Assembly (NCBI GenBank): GCA_905480125.1
Contig: CAJQPE010000045.1
Coordinates: 1-41,507, forward strand
Reading direction: 5' to 3'
DNA length: 41,507 nucleotides
DNA from: an uncultured Flavobacteriales bacterium
GTDB lineage: Bacteria > Bacteroidota > Bacteroidia > Flavobacteriales_G > NORP312
The translations under genes were made by a program, and so were the position numbers. The notes beneath the pieces were generated by a model. It was not told the DNA's origin, did not search any database, and was given only the letters and a program-made list of their open reading frames with translations. Positions within the stretch are counted from its first letter, which is position 1, and each line of letters starts with the position of its first letter. Below are positions 25,204-33,837 of the stretch, in pieces.

Positions 25204-25803
25204 TTAGGAAGCTTTTCTCTGGTCAATCTCATCTCGAATTCTAGAGGCTTTTTCATAATCTTCCATACCAATGGCCTCTTTGAGATCTTTTTCTAAATCT
25301 TTAATAGAACTGTTATTTAATGGGTCTACTGATTTTGCAACATCAGAAATTTCAATTTCTAAATCTTCCTCGAACTCTTCAGAAATTACATCTTCTTCTA
25401 AAACTATTCCAGAATTTGATAAAATAAACTCATAGGTGTAAATTGGACAATTAAAACGAACAGCGAGTGCTATTGCATCAGAAGTTCGAGTATCTATTTC
25501 AACCTCTTTAGCACCGTTGTTACAGACTAATTTGGCGTAGAATATTCCTTCAACCAAATTATAAATAATAACTTCTTTTATTCCTATTTCAAAATTCTCG
25601 GCAAAGGTTTTAAATAGGTCATGAGTTAGGGGACGACTAGGCTGCATTTTCTCTAACTCGATTGCAATAGCTTGCGCTTCAAATCCACCAATAATAATTG
25701 GTAAACGCCTCTTGCCTGGTTCTTCTCCTAAAACTAACGCATATGCTCCAGTTTGCGTCTGACTGTATGAAAGACCTACTATTTCGAGTTTAATTTTTTC
25801 CAT
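25204..25803 (-). CDS. Bifunctional nuclease (DUF151) protein with UVR domain
   Basis: Residues 1-135 are the bifunctional-nuclease (DUF151) domain, with the blocks GAYALVLGEEPGKRRLPIIIG, RPLTHDLF and EVEIDTRTSDAIALAVRFNCPIY. An acidic stretch (about 136-160) leads to a C-terminal UVR motif with LEKDLKEAIGMEDYEKASRIR, the short helix pair known from UvrB/UvrC. The family is reported to act on DNA or RNA in vitro, with unclear function in cells; the UVR fusion is common in Bacteroidota. The 199-residue length is standard. It lies downstream of the etfBA operon with a 76-base gap. Confidence 0.9.
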   Translation of the reverse strand: MEKIKLEIVGLSYSQTQTGAYALVLGEEPGKRRLPIIIGGFEAQAIAIELEKMQPSRPLTHDLFKTFAENFEIGIKEVIIYNLVEGIFYAKLVCNNGAKEVEIDTRTSDAIALAVRFNCPIYTYEFILSNSGIVLEEDVISEEFEEDLEIEISDVAKSVDPLNNSSIKDLEKDLKEAIGMEDYEKASRIRDEIDQRKAS

Positions 25804-25879
25804 TCAAACAAAAAATGTCAATATATTTCTTTCTGGACAACCTGATTTTATCTTTAAGAACTAAAATACAACTTTTTTG

Positions 25880-26827
25880 TTAATTGTTTACTTCGTTGAA
25901 TTTTTTATAAGCCTGTATTAGCTTGGGAACAACTTCGAATGCGTCTCCAACAATACCATAATCAGCTGCCTTAAAGAAAGGTGCCTCAGCATCGGTATTA
26001 ATGACAACCATCACTTTACTACCGTTAACTCCCGCCAAATGCTGAATCGCACCAGAAATTCCGACAGCGATATACAAATTAGGACGAACAGCTACGCCAG
26101 TTTGCCCGACATGCTCATGATGCGGTCTCCAGCCAATATCTGCTACGGGTCGGGAACAGGCTGTTGCTGCTCCCATTTCGTTAGCTAATTCTTCAATCAT
26201 TCCCCAATTTTCAGGACCTTTAAGTCCTCGGCCGGCAGAGACAACTAAATCAGCATCAGTAAGCAAAACTCCTCCCTCGCCTTTAGCATTGAATTCTTTA
26301 ACAGATACTGTCGAATTACCCAAGTCTACAATAAACTCTTCAACGGTCGCAATGGCGTCAGAAGTTTCAACTTGAATTGAATTCGGCATTAAAGCAATTA
26401 CCTTTTTATCTGAATTAATTTTGCAATTGGCAAAAGCTTTTCCAGAGAAAACAGCTTTCTTAATTATAAATCCATTAGACGTGTCCGGCAAACTTAAAGC
26501 TCCTGAAACCATTCCTGCATTTAATCCGGCCGCAACTCTTGAAGATATTGATTTTCCTGAGAAATCCATAGCAAAAACTATCACTTCTGCACTTTCTGCA
26601 GCCGCCCTTACTAGTTTTGATAATCTCTGTCCATCAAATTCAGTAATCGTTTTATTTATCAATACTTTTGAGGCGCCATAGCTGCCTAATGCAGCTAATA
26701 CCGATTCATCAACATCGCCATACGTTATTACTGTAGTTTCTCCTATTTTACTTCCATAATGGATGGCTTCTTGCGCTGATTTGGCAATAGCTCCATTATT
26801 TGAATCTGCAAATACTAGTACTGACAT
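25880..26827 (-). CDS. etfA: Electron transfer flavoprotein, alpha subunit
   Basis: With EtfB this FAD protein collects electrons from acyl-CoA and related dehydrogenases and passes them to the quinone pool. The C-terminal FAD domain has SAGRGLKGPENWGMIEELA, SRPVADIGWRPHHEHVGQTG, LYIAVGISGAIQHLAG and VVINTDAEAPFFKAADYGIVGD. The N-terminal half is the subunit-contact Rossmann-like domain. 315 residues is normal. It starts three bases after etfB stops. Confidence 0.96.
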   Translation of the reverse strand: MSVLVFADSNNGAIAKSAQEAIHYGSKIGETTVITYGDVDESVLAALGSYGASKVLINKTITEFDGQRLSKLVRAAAESAEVIVFAMDFSGKSISSRVAAGLNAGMVSGALSLPDTSNGFIIKKAVFSGKAFANCKINSDKKVIALMPNSIQVETSDAIATVEEFIVDLGNSTVSVKEFNAKGEGGVLLTDADLVVSAGRGLKGPENWGMIEELANEMGAATACSRPVADIGWRPHHEHVGQTGVAVRPNLYIAVGISGAIQHLAGVNGSKVMVVINTDAEAPFFKAADYGIVGDAFEVVPKLIQAYKKFNEVNN

Positions 26828-26830
26828 ATC

Positions 26831-27571
26831 TTATATAACTTTTGCTTCGTTGTGTAATAAACTAATTAATTCATCCATGTCTTCAGCATCAACCATTTTA
26901 CAAGCAGTTTTAGCTGGCGGCAACTCATAAGAGACAACTTCAGTCATTGTTGATGAACCAGATGCCGGAACAACTGTTAATGGTTTAGTTCTCGCCTGCA
27001 TAATACCCCTCATATTAGGAATACGCTGCTCTGCCATCCCTTTGGAAGCACTTAACACAAATGCTCCGGAAACTTCAACAACTTCTGTACCCCCTTGAAC
27101 ATCTCTTTCTATAGTAGCTAGAGTTCCATTCACATCTAATTTAACCGCTAGTGAAATATATGGCAATTCCATCAATTCAGCGATCATTCCGCCAACTTGA
27201 GAGCCATTGTAATCAATTGTCTCCTTTCCACAAAGAACCATATCATAACCATTATCTTTTGCATAGTTTGCAATTTCACTTGCTACTTGAAAAGCATCAT
27301 TTGGGTGCGCATCGATGCGCACAGCATCATCAGCTCCAATTGCCAAAGCCTTTCTAATAATCGGATCGTAATCTGCTCCACCTACTGAAATAGTGGTAAC
27401 AGTTCCGTTATTTGCTTCTTTTAATTCCAATCCTCTTACTAAGGCATACCATTCATCATAAGGATTAATTATGAACTGAACTCCAGCTTCTTCGAATTTT
27501 GTATCTCCATCAGTAAAAGAGATTTTTGCCGTGGTATCAGGCGCCTTGCTAATACAAACTAATATCTTCAT
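26831..27571 (-). CDS. etfB: Electron transfer flavoprotein, beta subunit
   Basis: This 246-residue subunit holds AMP and contacts the partner dehydrogenases. Signatures are MKILVCISKAPDTTA, NPYDEWYALVRGLELKE, VLCGKETIDYNGSQVGGMIAELM and the C-terminal ITRGIMQARTKPL-type block (here MRGIMQARTKPL). It is the first gene of etfB-etfA. A candidate -7 element lies 33 bases upstream. Confidence 0.96.
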   Translation of the reverse strand: MKILVCISKAPDTTAKISFTDGDTKFEEAGVQFIINPYDEWYALVRGLELKEANNGTVTTISVGGADYDPIIRKALAIGADDAVRIDAHPNDAFQVASEIANYAKDNGYDMVLCGKETIDYNGSQVGGMIAELMELPYISLAVKLDVNGTLATIERDVQGGTEVVEVSGAFVLSASKGMAEQRIPNMRGIMQARTKPLTVVPASGSSTMTEVVSYELPPAKTACKMVDAEDMDELISLLHNEAKVI

Positions 27572-27603
27572 TAATTAAAATTTTTTAAATTTTATCGGAG
27601 TTG

Positions 27604-27611
27604 CAAAAGTA
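27604..27611 (-). promoter_or_regulatory. -7 element for etfBA
   Basis: Read on the minus strand the site is TACTTTTG, an exact TAnnTTTG match 33 bases before the etfB ATG. No well-spaced TTG is seen. Confidence 0.45.
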
Positions 27612-27717
27612 AATAAAAAAGACCCAAAAGGAAAGGATTTACAACTACTTGTTATCTGACTGACGGACAGAATTTTTTGATGATTTTGGAAGTGATATAA
27701 GAACCGACTTTTATTTT

Positions 27718-27725
27718 TACTTTTG
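27718..27725 (+). promoter_or_regulatory. -7 element for pdhB
   Basis: TACTTTTG matches TAnnTTTG and lies 21 bases before the ATG at 27746. A TTTTG stretch upstream is too far away (29-base spacer), so only the -7 element is supported. Confidence 0.45.
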
Positions 27726-27745
27726 CTGGCTTAATTCAATAAGCT

Positions 27746-28726
27746 ATGAGAAAAATTCAGATGCGTGATGCCCTTCGTGAGGCGATGAGCGAAGAAATGC
27801 GAAGAGACGAAACTATTTACCTGATGGGTGAAGAAGTTGCAGAATACAACGGGGCATATAAGGTTAGCCAAGGGATGTTAGCGGAATTTGGAGAAAAGCG
27901 TATTATTGATACCCCAATTGCAGAATTAGGGTTTACTGGAATTAGTGTTGGCGCAGCGATGAACGGACTGAGGCCAATTGTTGAATTTATGACCTGGAAC
28001 TTTGCCATTCTAGCGGCGGATCAAATTATTAATAGTGCTGCAAAAATGCTACAAATGAGCGGTGGTCAAATTAATGTGCCGATCGTTTTCCGAGGGGGAA
28101 ATGGTTCTGCAGGTCAGTTAGCGGCTACACACTCTCAAAGTTTTGAAACATTTTATGGACATATTCCTGGTTTAAAAGTCCTTTCTCCTTCAAACCCCTA
28201 CGATGCGAAGGGTTTGTTAAAGGCTGCAATTAGGGACAATGATCCGGTTGTATTCTTAGAATCAGAGAGAATGTATGGTGATCAAGGCGAGGTTCCTGAA
28301 GGTGAATATATTATTCCTATTGGACTTGCCAATGTAACGAAAAAAGGAACCGATGTTACAATTGTTTCTTACAATAAGACGATGAAAATTGCGATGGAAG
28401 CTGCTGAAGAATTAGCAAAAGAAGATATATCAGCTGAAGTAATTGATTTAAGAACTATCCGCCCAATGGACTACGCAACAATTATTGAATCTGTTAAGAA
28501 AACAAACCGATTGGTTATTGTTGAGGAAACTTGGCCATTTTGTGGTATCTCTACTGAGATTGCTTTCAACATACAACGCCACGCCTTTGATCACCTTGAT
28601 TCGCCCATAAAAAGGGTTACCCAAGCGGATACCCCTTTGCCTTTTGCAACGCAGTTAATTGATGAATCATTACCGAACGTTTCTCGCGTAATAGATGCCG
28701 TAAAAAGTGTGCTATATATTAATTAA
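27746..28726 (+). CDS. pdhB: Pyruvate dehydrogenase E1 component, beta subunit
   Basis: The subunit forms the alpha2beta2 E1 that decarboxylates pyruvate with thiamine diphosphate. The 326-residue chain shows the transketolase-like pyrimidine-binding domain (1-180) with cofactor glutamate E60 in DTPIAELGFTG and the block FRGGNGSAGQLAATHSQSFE, then the C-terminal domain with VIDLRTIRPMDY and VEETWPFCGIS. The alpha subunit is not adjacent, which is common in Bacteroidota. A branched-chain oxo-acid E1 beta is the alternative, but the sequence fits pyruvate dehydrogenase better. Confidence 0.9.
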   Translation: MRKIQMRDALREAMSEEMRRDETIYLMGEEVAEYNGAYKVSQGMLAEFGEKRIIDTPIAELGFTGISVGAAMNGLRPIVEFMTWNFAILAADQIINSAAKMLQMSGGQINVPIVFRGGNGSAGQLAATHSQSFETFYGHIPGLKVLSPSNPYDAKGLLKAAIRDNDPVVFLESERMYGDQGEVPEGEYIIPIGLANVTKKGTDVTIVSYNKTMKIAMEAAEELAKEDISAEVIDLRTIRPMDYATIIESVKKTNRLVIVEETWPFCGISTEIAFNIQRHAFDHLDSPIKRVTQADTPLPFATQLIDESLPNVSRVIDAVKSVLYIN

Positions 28727-28758
28727 TTGACACTTACTAAAGCGGGAGTTGATAATGT

Positions 28759-28789
28759 TTGGGTTTTTTAATTCAAACGCATACTTTTG
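28759..28789 (+). promoter_or_regulatory. Promoter of the membrane pyrophosphatase gene
   Basis: TTG (28759-28761, within TTTG), a 20-base spacer and TACTTTTG (28782-28789) match the Bacteroidota consensus. The leader would be about 38 bases. Confidence 0.55.
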
Positions 28790-28834
28790 CCGCCTTAATT
28801 TTTTATATCAGTATTTACTAATACAATACAACTA

Positions 28835-31621
28835 ATGGAAGAAATGATGATTTACATGCCGATAGGCATGGCAGCTTTAGGCTTAATCTATATGGTTATC
28901 AAAAAAGGATGGGTGATGAAGCAAGATGCCGGAGACGGTAAAATGAAGGAAATTTCTGATCACATTTATGAAGGTGCATTGGCATTCTTAAATGCTGAGT
29001 ACAAATTATTAGCAATTTTTGTCGTTGGAGCTAGCGTTATTTTAGCGGGTTTATCGTTTATGATAGAGTCAACTCATATTTTAATTGTTATTGCATTCGT
29101 TATTGGTGCTATTTTTTCCGCTTTAGCAGGCAATATGGGAATGAAAATTGCTACAAAAACCAACGTAAGAACTACTCAAGCTGCTCGAACTAGTTTGCCC
29201 GATGCTTTAAATATATCGTTTGGAGGTGGCACAGTTATGGGATTAGGAGTTGCAGGTCTAGCTGTACTTGGATTAACAGCGTTCTTTATTATATTTTATC
29301 AATTATTTATGGGCCAGGAGTGGGTTGCTGCTGAATTTGCTGGTAAAATGAGAGAACCCAGTGAATTAATGACTATTGTTTTAGAAACACTAGCAGGGTT
29401 TTCTCTAGGTGCTGAGTCAATTGCATTGTTCGCTAGAGTTGGTGGAGGTATTTATACCAAAGCTGCTGATGTTGGTGCCGATTTAGTGGGTAAAGTTGAG
29501 GCAGGCATTCCGGAAGATGATCCACGTAATCCGGCAACTATTGCGGATAATGTTGGTGATAACGTAGGTGATGTTGCTGGCATGGGAGCTGATTTATTTG
29601 GTTCTTATGTTGCAACAGTATTGGCCGCAATGGTTCTTGGAAACTATGTTATAAGTGACATGACTGAAGCTGGCACTTTTGTTGTCGATGCTTTTGGAGG
29701 AATTGGACCAATATTATTACCCATGGCTATAGCTGGTGGTGGTATTATCATTTCCATTATAGGTACTTTTTTAGTTAAAATTAAGTCTAATGAAGCTAAA
29801 GAAGATCAGGTACAAAAGGCTTTAAATATTGGTAATTGGACTTCTATTGGTTTAGTTGCAGCAGCTTGTTTCGTCTTGGTAAAATGGATGTTGCCAGAAA
29901 CTATGCAAATGGAATTTTATGGAGAAGGCGTTCAAGACATTACTTCAATGCGCGTATTCTACGCTACGTTAGTTGGTTTAGTTGTAGGAGCGGCTATTTC
30001 TTCTTTTACTGAGTATTACACAGGGCTAGGAAAAGCTCCAATTCTTAAAATTGTTCAACAATCAAGCACTGGAGCAGGGACAAACATTATTGCAGGTTTA
30101 GCTACTGGTATGATCTCTACATTCTCTTCGGTATTATTATTTGCTGCAGCAATTTGGTCTTCTTATGCTTTTGCTGGATTTTATGGAGTTGCTCTGGCTG
30201 CTTCTGCTATGATGGCTACAACAGCTATGCAATTAGCGATTGATGCTTTCGGCCCCATTTCAGATAATGCAGGGGGTATTGCTGAAATGAGTGAACAAGA
30301 ACCAATCGTTAGAGAAAGAACGGACATACTAGATTCAGTTGGTAATACAACCGCTGCAACTGGTAAAGGTTTTGCTATTGCTTCAGCTGCTTTAACTTCA
30401 CTAGCGCTATTTGCAGCATATGTTACATTTACTGGAATTGATGGAATTAACATTTTTAAAGCGCCTGTGCTTGCGATGTTATTTGTTGGTGGTATGATTC
30501 CGGTTGTTTTCTCTGCACTAGCTATGAATGCTGTTGGTAAAGCTGCCATGGAAATGGTTGAAGAAGTTAGACGCCAGTTTAGAGACATTCCTGGAATTAT
30601 GGAAGGAACTGGCAAACCAGAGTACGACAAATGTGTTGATATCTCTACAAAAGCTTCATTGAAGCAAATGTTACTACCAGGAATATTGACAATTGGGTTT
30701 CCCATAGGGATTATTATATTGGGGATGCTTATTTATCCTGAAAATAGCAAATTAGTCGCTGAAATGCTTGGTGGATATATGGCTGGAGTTACTGTTAGTG
30801 GCGTTTTATGGGCTATCTTCCAAAATAACGCTGGAGGAGCTTGGGATAATGCTAAAAAATCATTTGAAGCAGGAGTTGAAATTAATGGAGAAATGACCTA
30901 TAAAGGCTCCGAGGCTCATAAAGCTGCAGTAACAGGAGATACAGTTGGAGACCCGTTTAAAGATACGTCTGGTCCGTCCATGAATATCCTAATTAAATTA
31001 ACTTGTTTAATAGGATTAGTTGCTGCTCCTATTTTAGGTGGTGGACATGGTGAAGAAGATGCTCAGGCTGAAACTGCTCCTGTTCAAACTGAAGAAGTAG
31101 AACAAGTTGTTGTTGAAGAAGCCGCTCCTGCAGGCATCAAGTGGGTAGGTCGTAAAGTTGGTGGAAGTCACGAAGGAACCATTGAGCTTTCTGAAACTAA
31201 TATAGAAATGACTGATGGTGTTGTAACTGGAAGTTTCACCATAGATATGAATTCAATTGTTTGTACCGATATTGATGATGCTGAAAGCAATGCAGATTTA
31301 GTTGGTCATCTAAAGGCTGACGACTTCTTTGGTGTTGAGGCTAATCCAACTGCTATGTTCGTTATTACAAAGTCAGAGAAAAGTGAAAGAAAAGAAGATG
31401 TTTATAAAATCACTGGAGATTTAACGATTAAAGGAATTACTAATCCAATCAATTTCCCAGCAAAAATTACTGAAGAAGAAGGTGGATTAAGAGTAAAAGC
31501 AGATTTCGCGTTCGATAGAACAGCTTATGGGGTAGAGTATGGGTCAAAATCTATAATTGGGAAGATTGCTGGAAACTTTATCTATGATGAAATAGAAGTT
31601 TCTGGAGAGTGGATTTTCTAA
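28835..31621 (+). CDS. hppA: Ion-pumping membrane pyrophosphatase fused to a YceI domain
   Basis: Residues 1-736 are a complete membrane pyrophosphatase, which uses PPi hydrolysis to pump H+ or Na+. Signatures are [50 protein letters not shown] and [17 protein letters not shown]. In [10 protein letters not shown] the residue after GNTT is Ala (A507), the mark of the K+-dependent class. Residues 737-765 are an acidic linker (rich in Glu, Val and Ala). Residues 766-928 form a YceI-like lipocalin-fold domain ([19 protein letters not shown] to [11 protein letters not shown]), normally a separate secreted protein that can bind isoprenoid lipids. The C-terminus of such pumps faces the periplasm, so the added domain would be in its usual compartment. 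The frame is continuous. Confidence 0.92.
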   Translation: MEEMMIYMPIGMAALGLIYMVIKKGWVMKQDAGDGKMKEISDHIYEGALAFLNAEYKLLAIFVVGASVILAGLSFMIESTHILIVIAFVIGAIFSALAGNMGMKIATKTNVRTTQAARTSLPDALNISFGGGTVMGLGVAGLAVLGLTAFFIIFYQLFMGQEWVAAEFAGKMREPSELMTIVLETLAGFSLGAESIALFARVGGGIYTKAADVGADLVGKVEAGIPEDDPRNPATIADNVGDNVGDVAGMGADLFGSYVATVLAAMVLGNYVISDMTEAGTFVVDAFGGIGPILLPMAIAGGGIIISIIGTFLVKIKSNEAKEDQVQKALNIGNWTSIGLVAAACFVLVKWMLPETMQMEFYGEGVQDITSMRVFYATLVGLVVGAAISSFTEYYTGLGKAPILKIVQQSSTGAGTNIIAGLATGMISTFSSVLLFAAAIWSSYAFAGFYGVALAASAMMATTAMQLAIDAFGPISDNAGGIAEMSEQEPIVRERTDILDSVGNTTAATGKGFAIASAALTSLALFAAYVTFTGIDGINIFKAPVLAMLFVGGMIPVVFSALAMNAVGKAAMEMVEEVRRQFRDIPGIMEGTGKPEYDKCVDISTKASLKQMLLPGILTIGFPIGIIILGMLIYPENSKLVAEMLGGYMAGVTVSGVLWAIFQNNAGGAWDNAKKSFEAGVEINGEMTYKGSEAHKAAVTGDTVGDPFKDTSGPSMNILIKLTCLIGLVAAPILGGGHGEEDAQAETAPVQTEEVEQVVVEEAAPAGIKWVGRKVGGSHEGTIELSETNIEMTDGVVTGSFTIDMNSIVCTDIDDAESNADLVGHLKADDFFGVEANPTAMFVITKSEKSERKEDVYKITGDLTIKGITNPINFPAKITEEEGGLRVKADFAFDRTAYGVEYGSKSIIGKIAGNFIYDEIEVSGEWIF

Positions 31622-31641
31622 AATTTAACAACAAAAATATA

Positions 31642-31675
31642 AAAAACCCTTTTCGCGATTCGGAAAGGGTTTTTT
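31642..31675. terminator. Bidirectional intrinsic terminator
   Basis: Arms 31642-31655 (AAAAACCCTTTTCG) and 31661-31674 (CGGAAAGGGTTTTT) pair over 14 bases with one G-T wobble around a 5-base loop, followed by T-rich sequence. It lies between the convergent hppA-yceI and mlaF genes and overlaps the end of mlaF. Confidence 0.88.
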
Positions 31676-32420
31676 ATTTTCTAAGCGCCTTCATAAACTT
31701 GGAGGCATAGACAAAGTCAACTACTTCTTGATTATCTGTTTTTAATATTTCATCTCTACCGCCTTCCCACCATTTTTCTCCATTGTAAATGAAGATAATA
31801 TTATCCCCAATTTCGATAACAGAATTCATATCGTGAGTAATAACTAATGTAGTCATCTGATATTCTTCTGTTATCTCCTTTATTAGGTTATCAATAACTG
31901 CAGAGGTCTGCGGATCAAGGCCAGAATTAGGCTCATCACAAAAAAGATACTTAGGATTCATCGCAATAGCCCTGGAAATTGCTACTCGCTTCTTCATCCC
32001 TCCACTCAATTCAGCTGGATATAACCTATTAACATTTTCTAGATTAGTTCTTTGTAAACAGAAATTTGCTCGATCAAGCTGTTCCTCTTTAGTCATATTA
32101 CTAAACATAGATAGCGTAAAAGTAATGTTTTCCTCTACGGTCATCGAATCAAAGAGAGCACTCCCTTGAAACAAGAACCCAATCTCCTTGCGCACTGTTT
32201 TCTTTTGTTTAAATTTCATGGTATGAAAATCCTCCCCAGAAAATAATACGTTTCCATTACTTGGTTCTGTTAAGCCAACAATACATTTAGTAAGAGTAGT
32301 TTTCCCAGAACCACTAGCGCCTATTATTAGGTTCGTTTTACCTGGGTAAAAACTTGCAGAAATGCTTTTTAACACCTCAATTTCACCGAAAGATTTTGAT
32401 ATGTTTTGTAATTCTATCAA
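31674..32420 (-). CDS. MlaF-like ABC transporter ATPase
   Basis: This ATPase powers MlaE-type phospholipid transport between the membranes. It shows Walker A GASGSGKTT (34-42), the signature LSGGMKKR and Walker B YLFCDEPNSGLDP, with the H-loop in VITHDMNS. I place the start at TTG 32420 (MIELQNISKSFG, 248 residues), where family members begin and where TTG overlaps the stop of the permease gene (TTGA). The frame extends upstream to another TTG at 32465, inside the permease gene, but this adds 15 residues not seen in the family. The lipid-binding MlaD partner is not adjacent. Confidence 0.88.
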   Translation of the reverse strand: MIELQNISKSFGEIEVLKSISASFYPGKTNLIIGASGSGKTTLTKCIVGLTEPSNGNVLFSGEDFHTMKFKQKKTVRKEIGFLFQGSALFDSMTVEENITFTLSMFSNMTKEEQLDRANFCLQRTNLENVNRLYPAELSGGMKKRVAISRAIAMNPKYLFCDEPNSGLDPQTSAVIDNLIKEITEEYQMTTLVITHDMNSVIEIGDNIIFIYNGEKWWEGGRDEILKTDNQEVVDFVYASKFMKALRK

Positions 32421-33157
32421 CTCAACATTAACTGTGTTAATATATAATTCAATATTAGTATACAAACACTGCTGTATACAACCCCTTTTGTACTTGATTT
32501 ACCTACTTCTAGTGCTCCCCCACTAGTATAATAACCGTGATATGCAGGAATTGAAGTCATGGCAAAAGCGAAAAACATGGTTTTAATTAAGGCATAAACT
32601 ATAGAAAACGAATCGAAATCATATTGTATCCCATGAATATAGGTGTAAGTAGATACACTCCCATTCATCACACCAGCAAGCCAGCCACCTGTTAGTGATA
32701 AAAACATACTAATTATGACTAACATAGGATTAATTACCACAGCCGCAATAATCTTAGGAGTGATAAGATAAGATGCCGAATTAACCCCCATAATTTCAAG
32801 TGCATCGATTTGCTCTGTAACTCGCATGGTTCCAATCTCCGAAGCAACCGATGACCCGATTTTACCTGCTAATATTAATGCTAGAATAGTAGGAGAAAAT
32901 TCTAAAATAATCGATTGTCTCGCTGTAAAACCAATTGTGTAATCCGGAATCCATGCACTATCGATATTCGATGCTGTTTGGATTACGATAACAGCACCCA
33001 TAAAAAACGCAATTATAGAGGCTATTCCAAGAGAGCCCAACCCAAGGTTAGACATTTCGAATATTGTTCTTTTCCAATATATAGAAAACTTTTCAGGTTT
33101 AAGGAAAGCTCTCCCCAAAAGGATAAAATATCGCCCTATATGATAGAATAAATTCAT
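32417..33157 (-). CDS. MlaE-like ABC transporter permease
   Basis: The inner-membrane permease of a retrograde or anterograde lipid transporter. The start is placed at ATG 33157 (MNLFYHIGRYFILLGRAF, 246 residues), because the extension to 33223 is not family-like. Motifs include NIDSAWIPDYTIGFTARQSI, EFSPTILALILAGKIGSSVASEIGTMRVTEQIDALEIMGV (the conserved cytoplasmic coupling region) and about five membrane segments. It overlaps mlaF by four bases and is the first gene of the pair. Confidence 0.9.
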   Translation of the reverse strand: MNLFYHIGRYFILLGRAFLKPEKFSIYWKRTIFEMSNLGLGSLGIASIIAFFMGAVIVIQTASNIDSAWIPDYTIGFTARQSIILEFSPTILALILAGKIGSSVASEIGTMRVTEQIDALEIMGVNSASYLITPKIIAAVVINPMLVIISMFLSLTGGWLAGVMNGSVSTYTYIHGIQYDFDSFSIVYALIKTMFFAFAMTSIPAYHGYYTSGGALEVGKSSTKGVVYSSVCILILNYILTQLMLS

Positions 33158-33217
33158 TATTGTTGTGCATGTAAATATACCACGAAACAAATATCGTTTT
33201 ATTATGTATACTTCTAG

Positions 33218-33250
33218 TTGCAAAGATGTATTTGTGAATTAGTAAATTTG
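33218..33250 (+). promoter_or_regulatory. Promoter of the small lipoprotein gene
   Basis: TTG (33218-33220), a 22-base spacer and TAAATTTG (33243-33250), five bases before the ATG at 33256. The spacer is at the long end of the accepted range. A nearly leaderless mRNA would result. Confidence 0.45.
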
Positions 33251-33255
33251 AACCT

Positions 33256-33423
33256 ATGACAAAGACAAAAAAAATAGCTAGTTATTTCCTCTTATTTATT
33301 TTCGCAATACAGCTATTGTCAAGTTGCGCCTTATTTCGAAGAAAAAATCGTTGCGATGATTGTCCAAAGTGGAGTCAAACTGAAGAAAGCAAGGCTAAAT
33401 TTATGCCATTAGATCGAATTTAG
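33256..33423 (+). CDS. Small lipoprotein, 55 residues
   Basis: This short gene runs from ATG 33256 to TAG 33421-33423. The product has a basic start, a hydrophobic core and the lipobox LSSC (C24), then a tiny mature part with ALFRRKNRCDDCPKWSQTEE. The CxxC (CDDC) and the CPKW sequence resemble small conserved Bacteroidota lipoproteins of unknown role. A -7 element right before the start supports expression. It is divergent from mlaEF and upstream of feoA in the same direction, with a 174-base gap. A metal- or thiol-related role is only a guess. Confidence 0.7.
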   Translation: MTKTKKIASYFLLFIFAIQLLSSCALFRRKNRCDDCPKWSQTEESKAKFMPLDRI

Positions 33424-33544
33424 AGTTGACAGATGTATTACTAAAGTTCAAAAAAAATTAGCGCACTTCCACTTTCCTCTTAAGCAGTATTAAAAAAATA
33501 AGACGTCACATTATTATTAAATCGAATACAATCAGGCTCGACTA

Positions 33545-33564
33545 AATACCCCAATTTAGGTATT
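33545..33564 (+). promoter_or_regulatory. Inverted repeat (possible iron-repressor operator) before feoA
   Basis: AATACC (33545-33550) and GGTATT (33559-33564) form a dyad with an 8-base spacer, and the right arm overlaps the TTG of the feoA promoter. A repressor bound here would block the promoter. Fur or a DtxR-type regulator is likely for feo genes, but the site does not clearly match either known consensus, so the regulator is not named. Confidence 0.4.
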
Positions 33565-33592
33565 GGTTTAGTAAGTTAAAGCGATAATTTTG
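33563..33592 (+). promoter_or_regulatory. Promoter of feoA-feoB
   Basis: TTG (33563-33565), an exact 19-base spacer and TAATTTTG (33585-33592) match the Bacteroidota consensus. The ATG of feoA follows five bases later, so the mRNA would be leaderless or almost so. Confidence 0.65.
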
Positions 33593-33597
33593 CAATA

Positions 33598-33837
33598 ATG
33601 AAGTTTCCTCCGCTAACATTAGACCTACTTCAAAAAGGAACAAAAGCCTCGGTGCAAGGGTTTGAAGATGATGTAGTTGAAGAAAAAATGCTTGAAATGG
33701 GTTGCTTACCTGGTTCAATAGTAGAACTCGAAAAAATTGCACCCTTAGGTGACCCAATCATCATAAGTATGTCAGAGGGCAATCTTGCCCTAAGGAAAGA
33801 TGAAGCTCGTCATATTCGTGTCATACTCATTAATTGA
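33598..33837 (+). CDS. feoA: FeoA iron transport accessory protein
   Basis: FeoA is a small cytoplasmic SH3-like protein that assists FeoB in ferrous iron uptake. The 79-residue protein has the family core EEKMLEMGCLPGSIVELE and ends with the basic block RKDEARHIRV. It is immediately followed by feoB, whose TTG start overlaps the feoA stop (TTGA), so translation is coupled. The promoter and dyad upstream suggest iron control. Confidence 0.92.
   Translation: MKFPPLTLDLLQKGTKASVQGFEDDVVEEKMLEMGCLPGSIVELEKIAPLGDPIIISMSEGNLALRKDEARHIRVILIN

Noticed and set aside
30181-30705. 174-codon minus-strand open frame inside the pyrophosphatase gene
   Set aside because: It lies opposite highly conserved pump motifs, so it is a shadow of the real gene.
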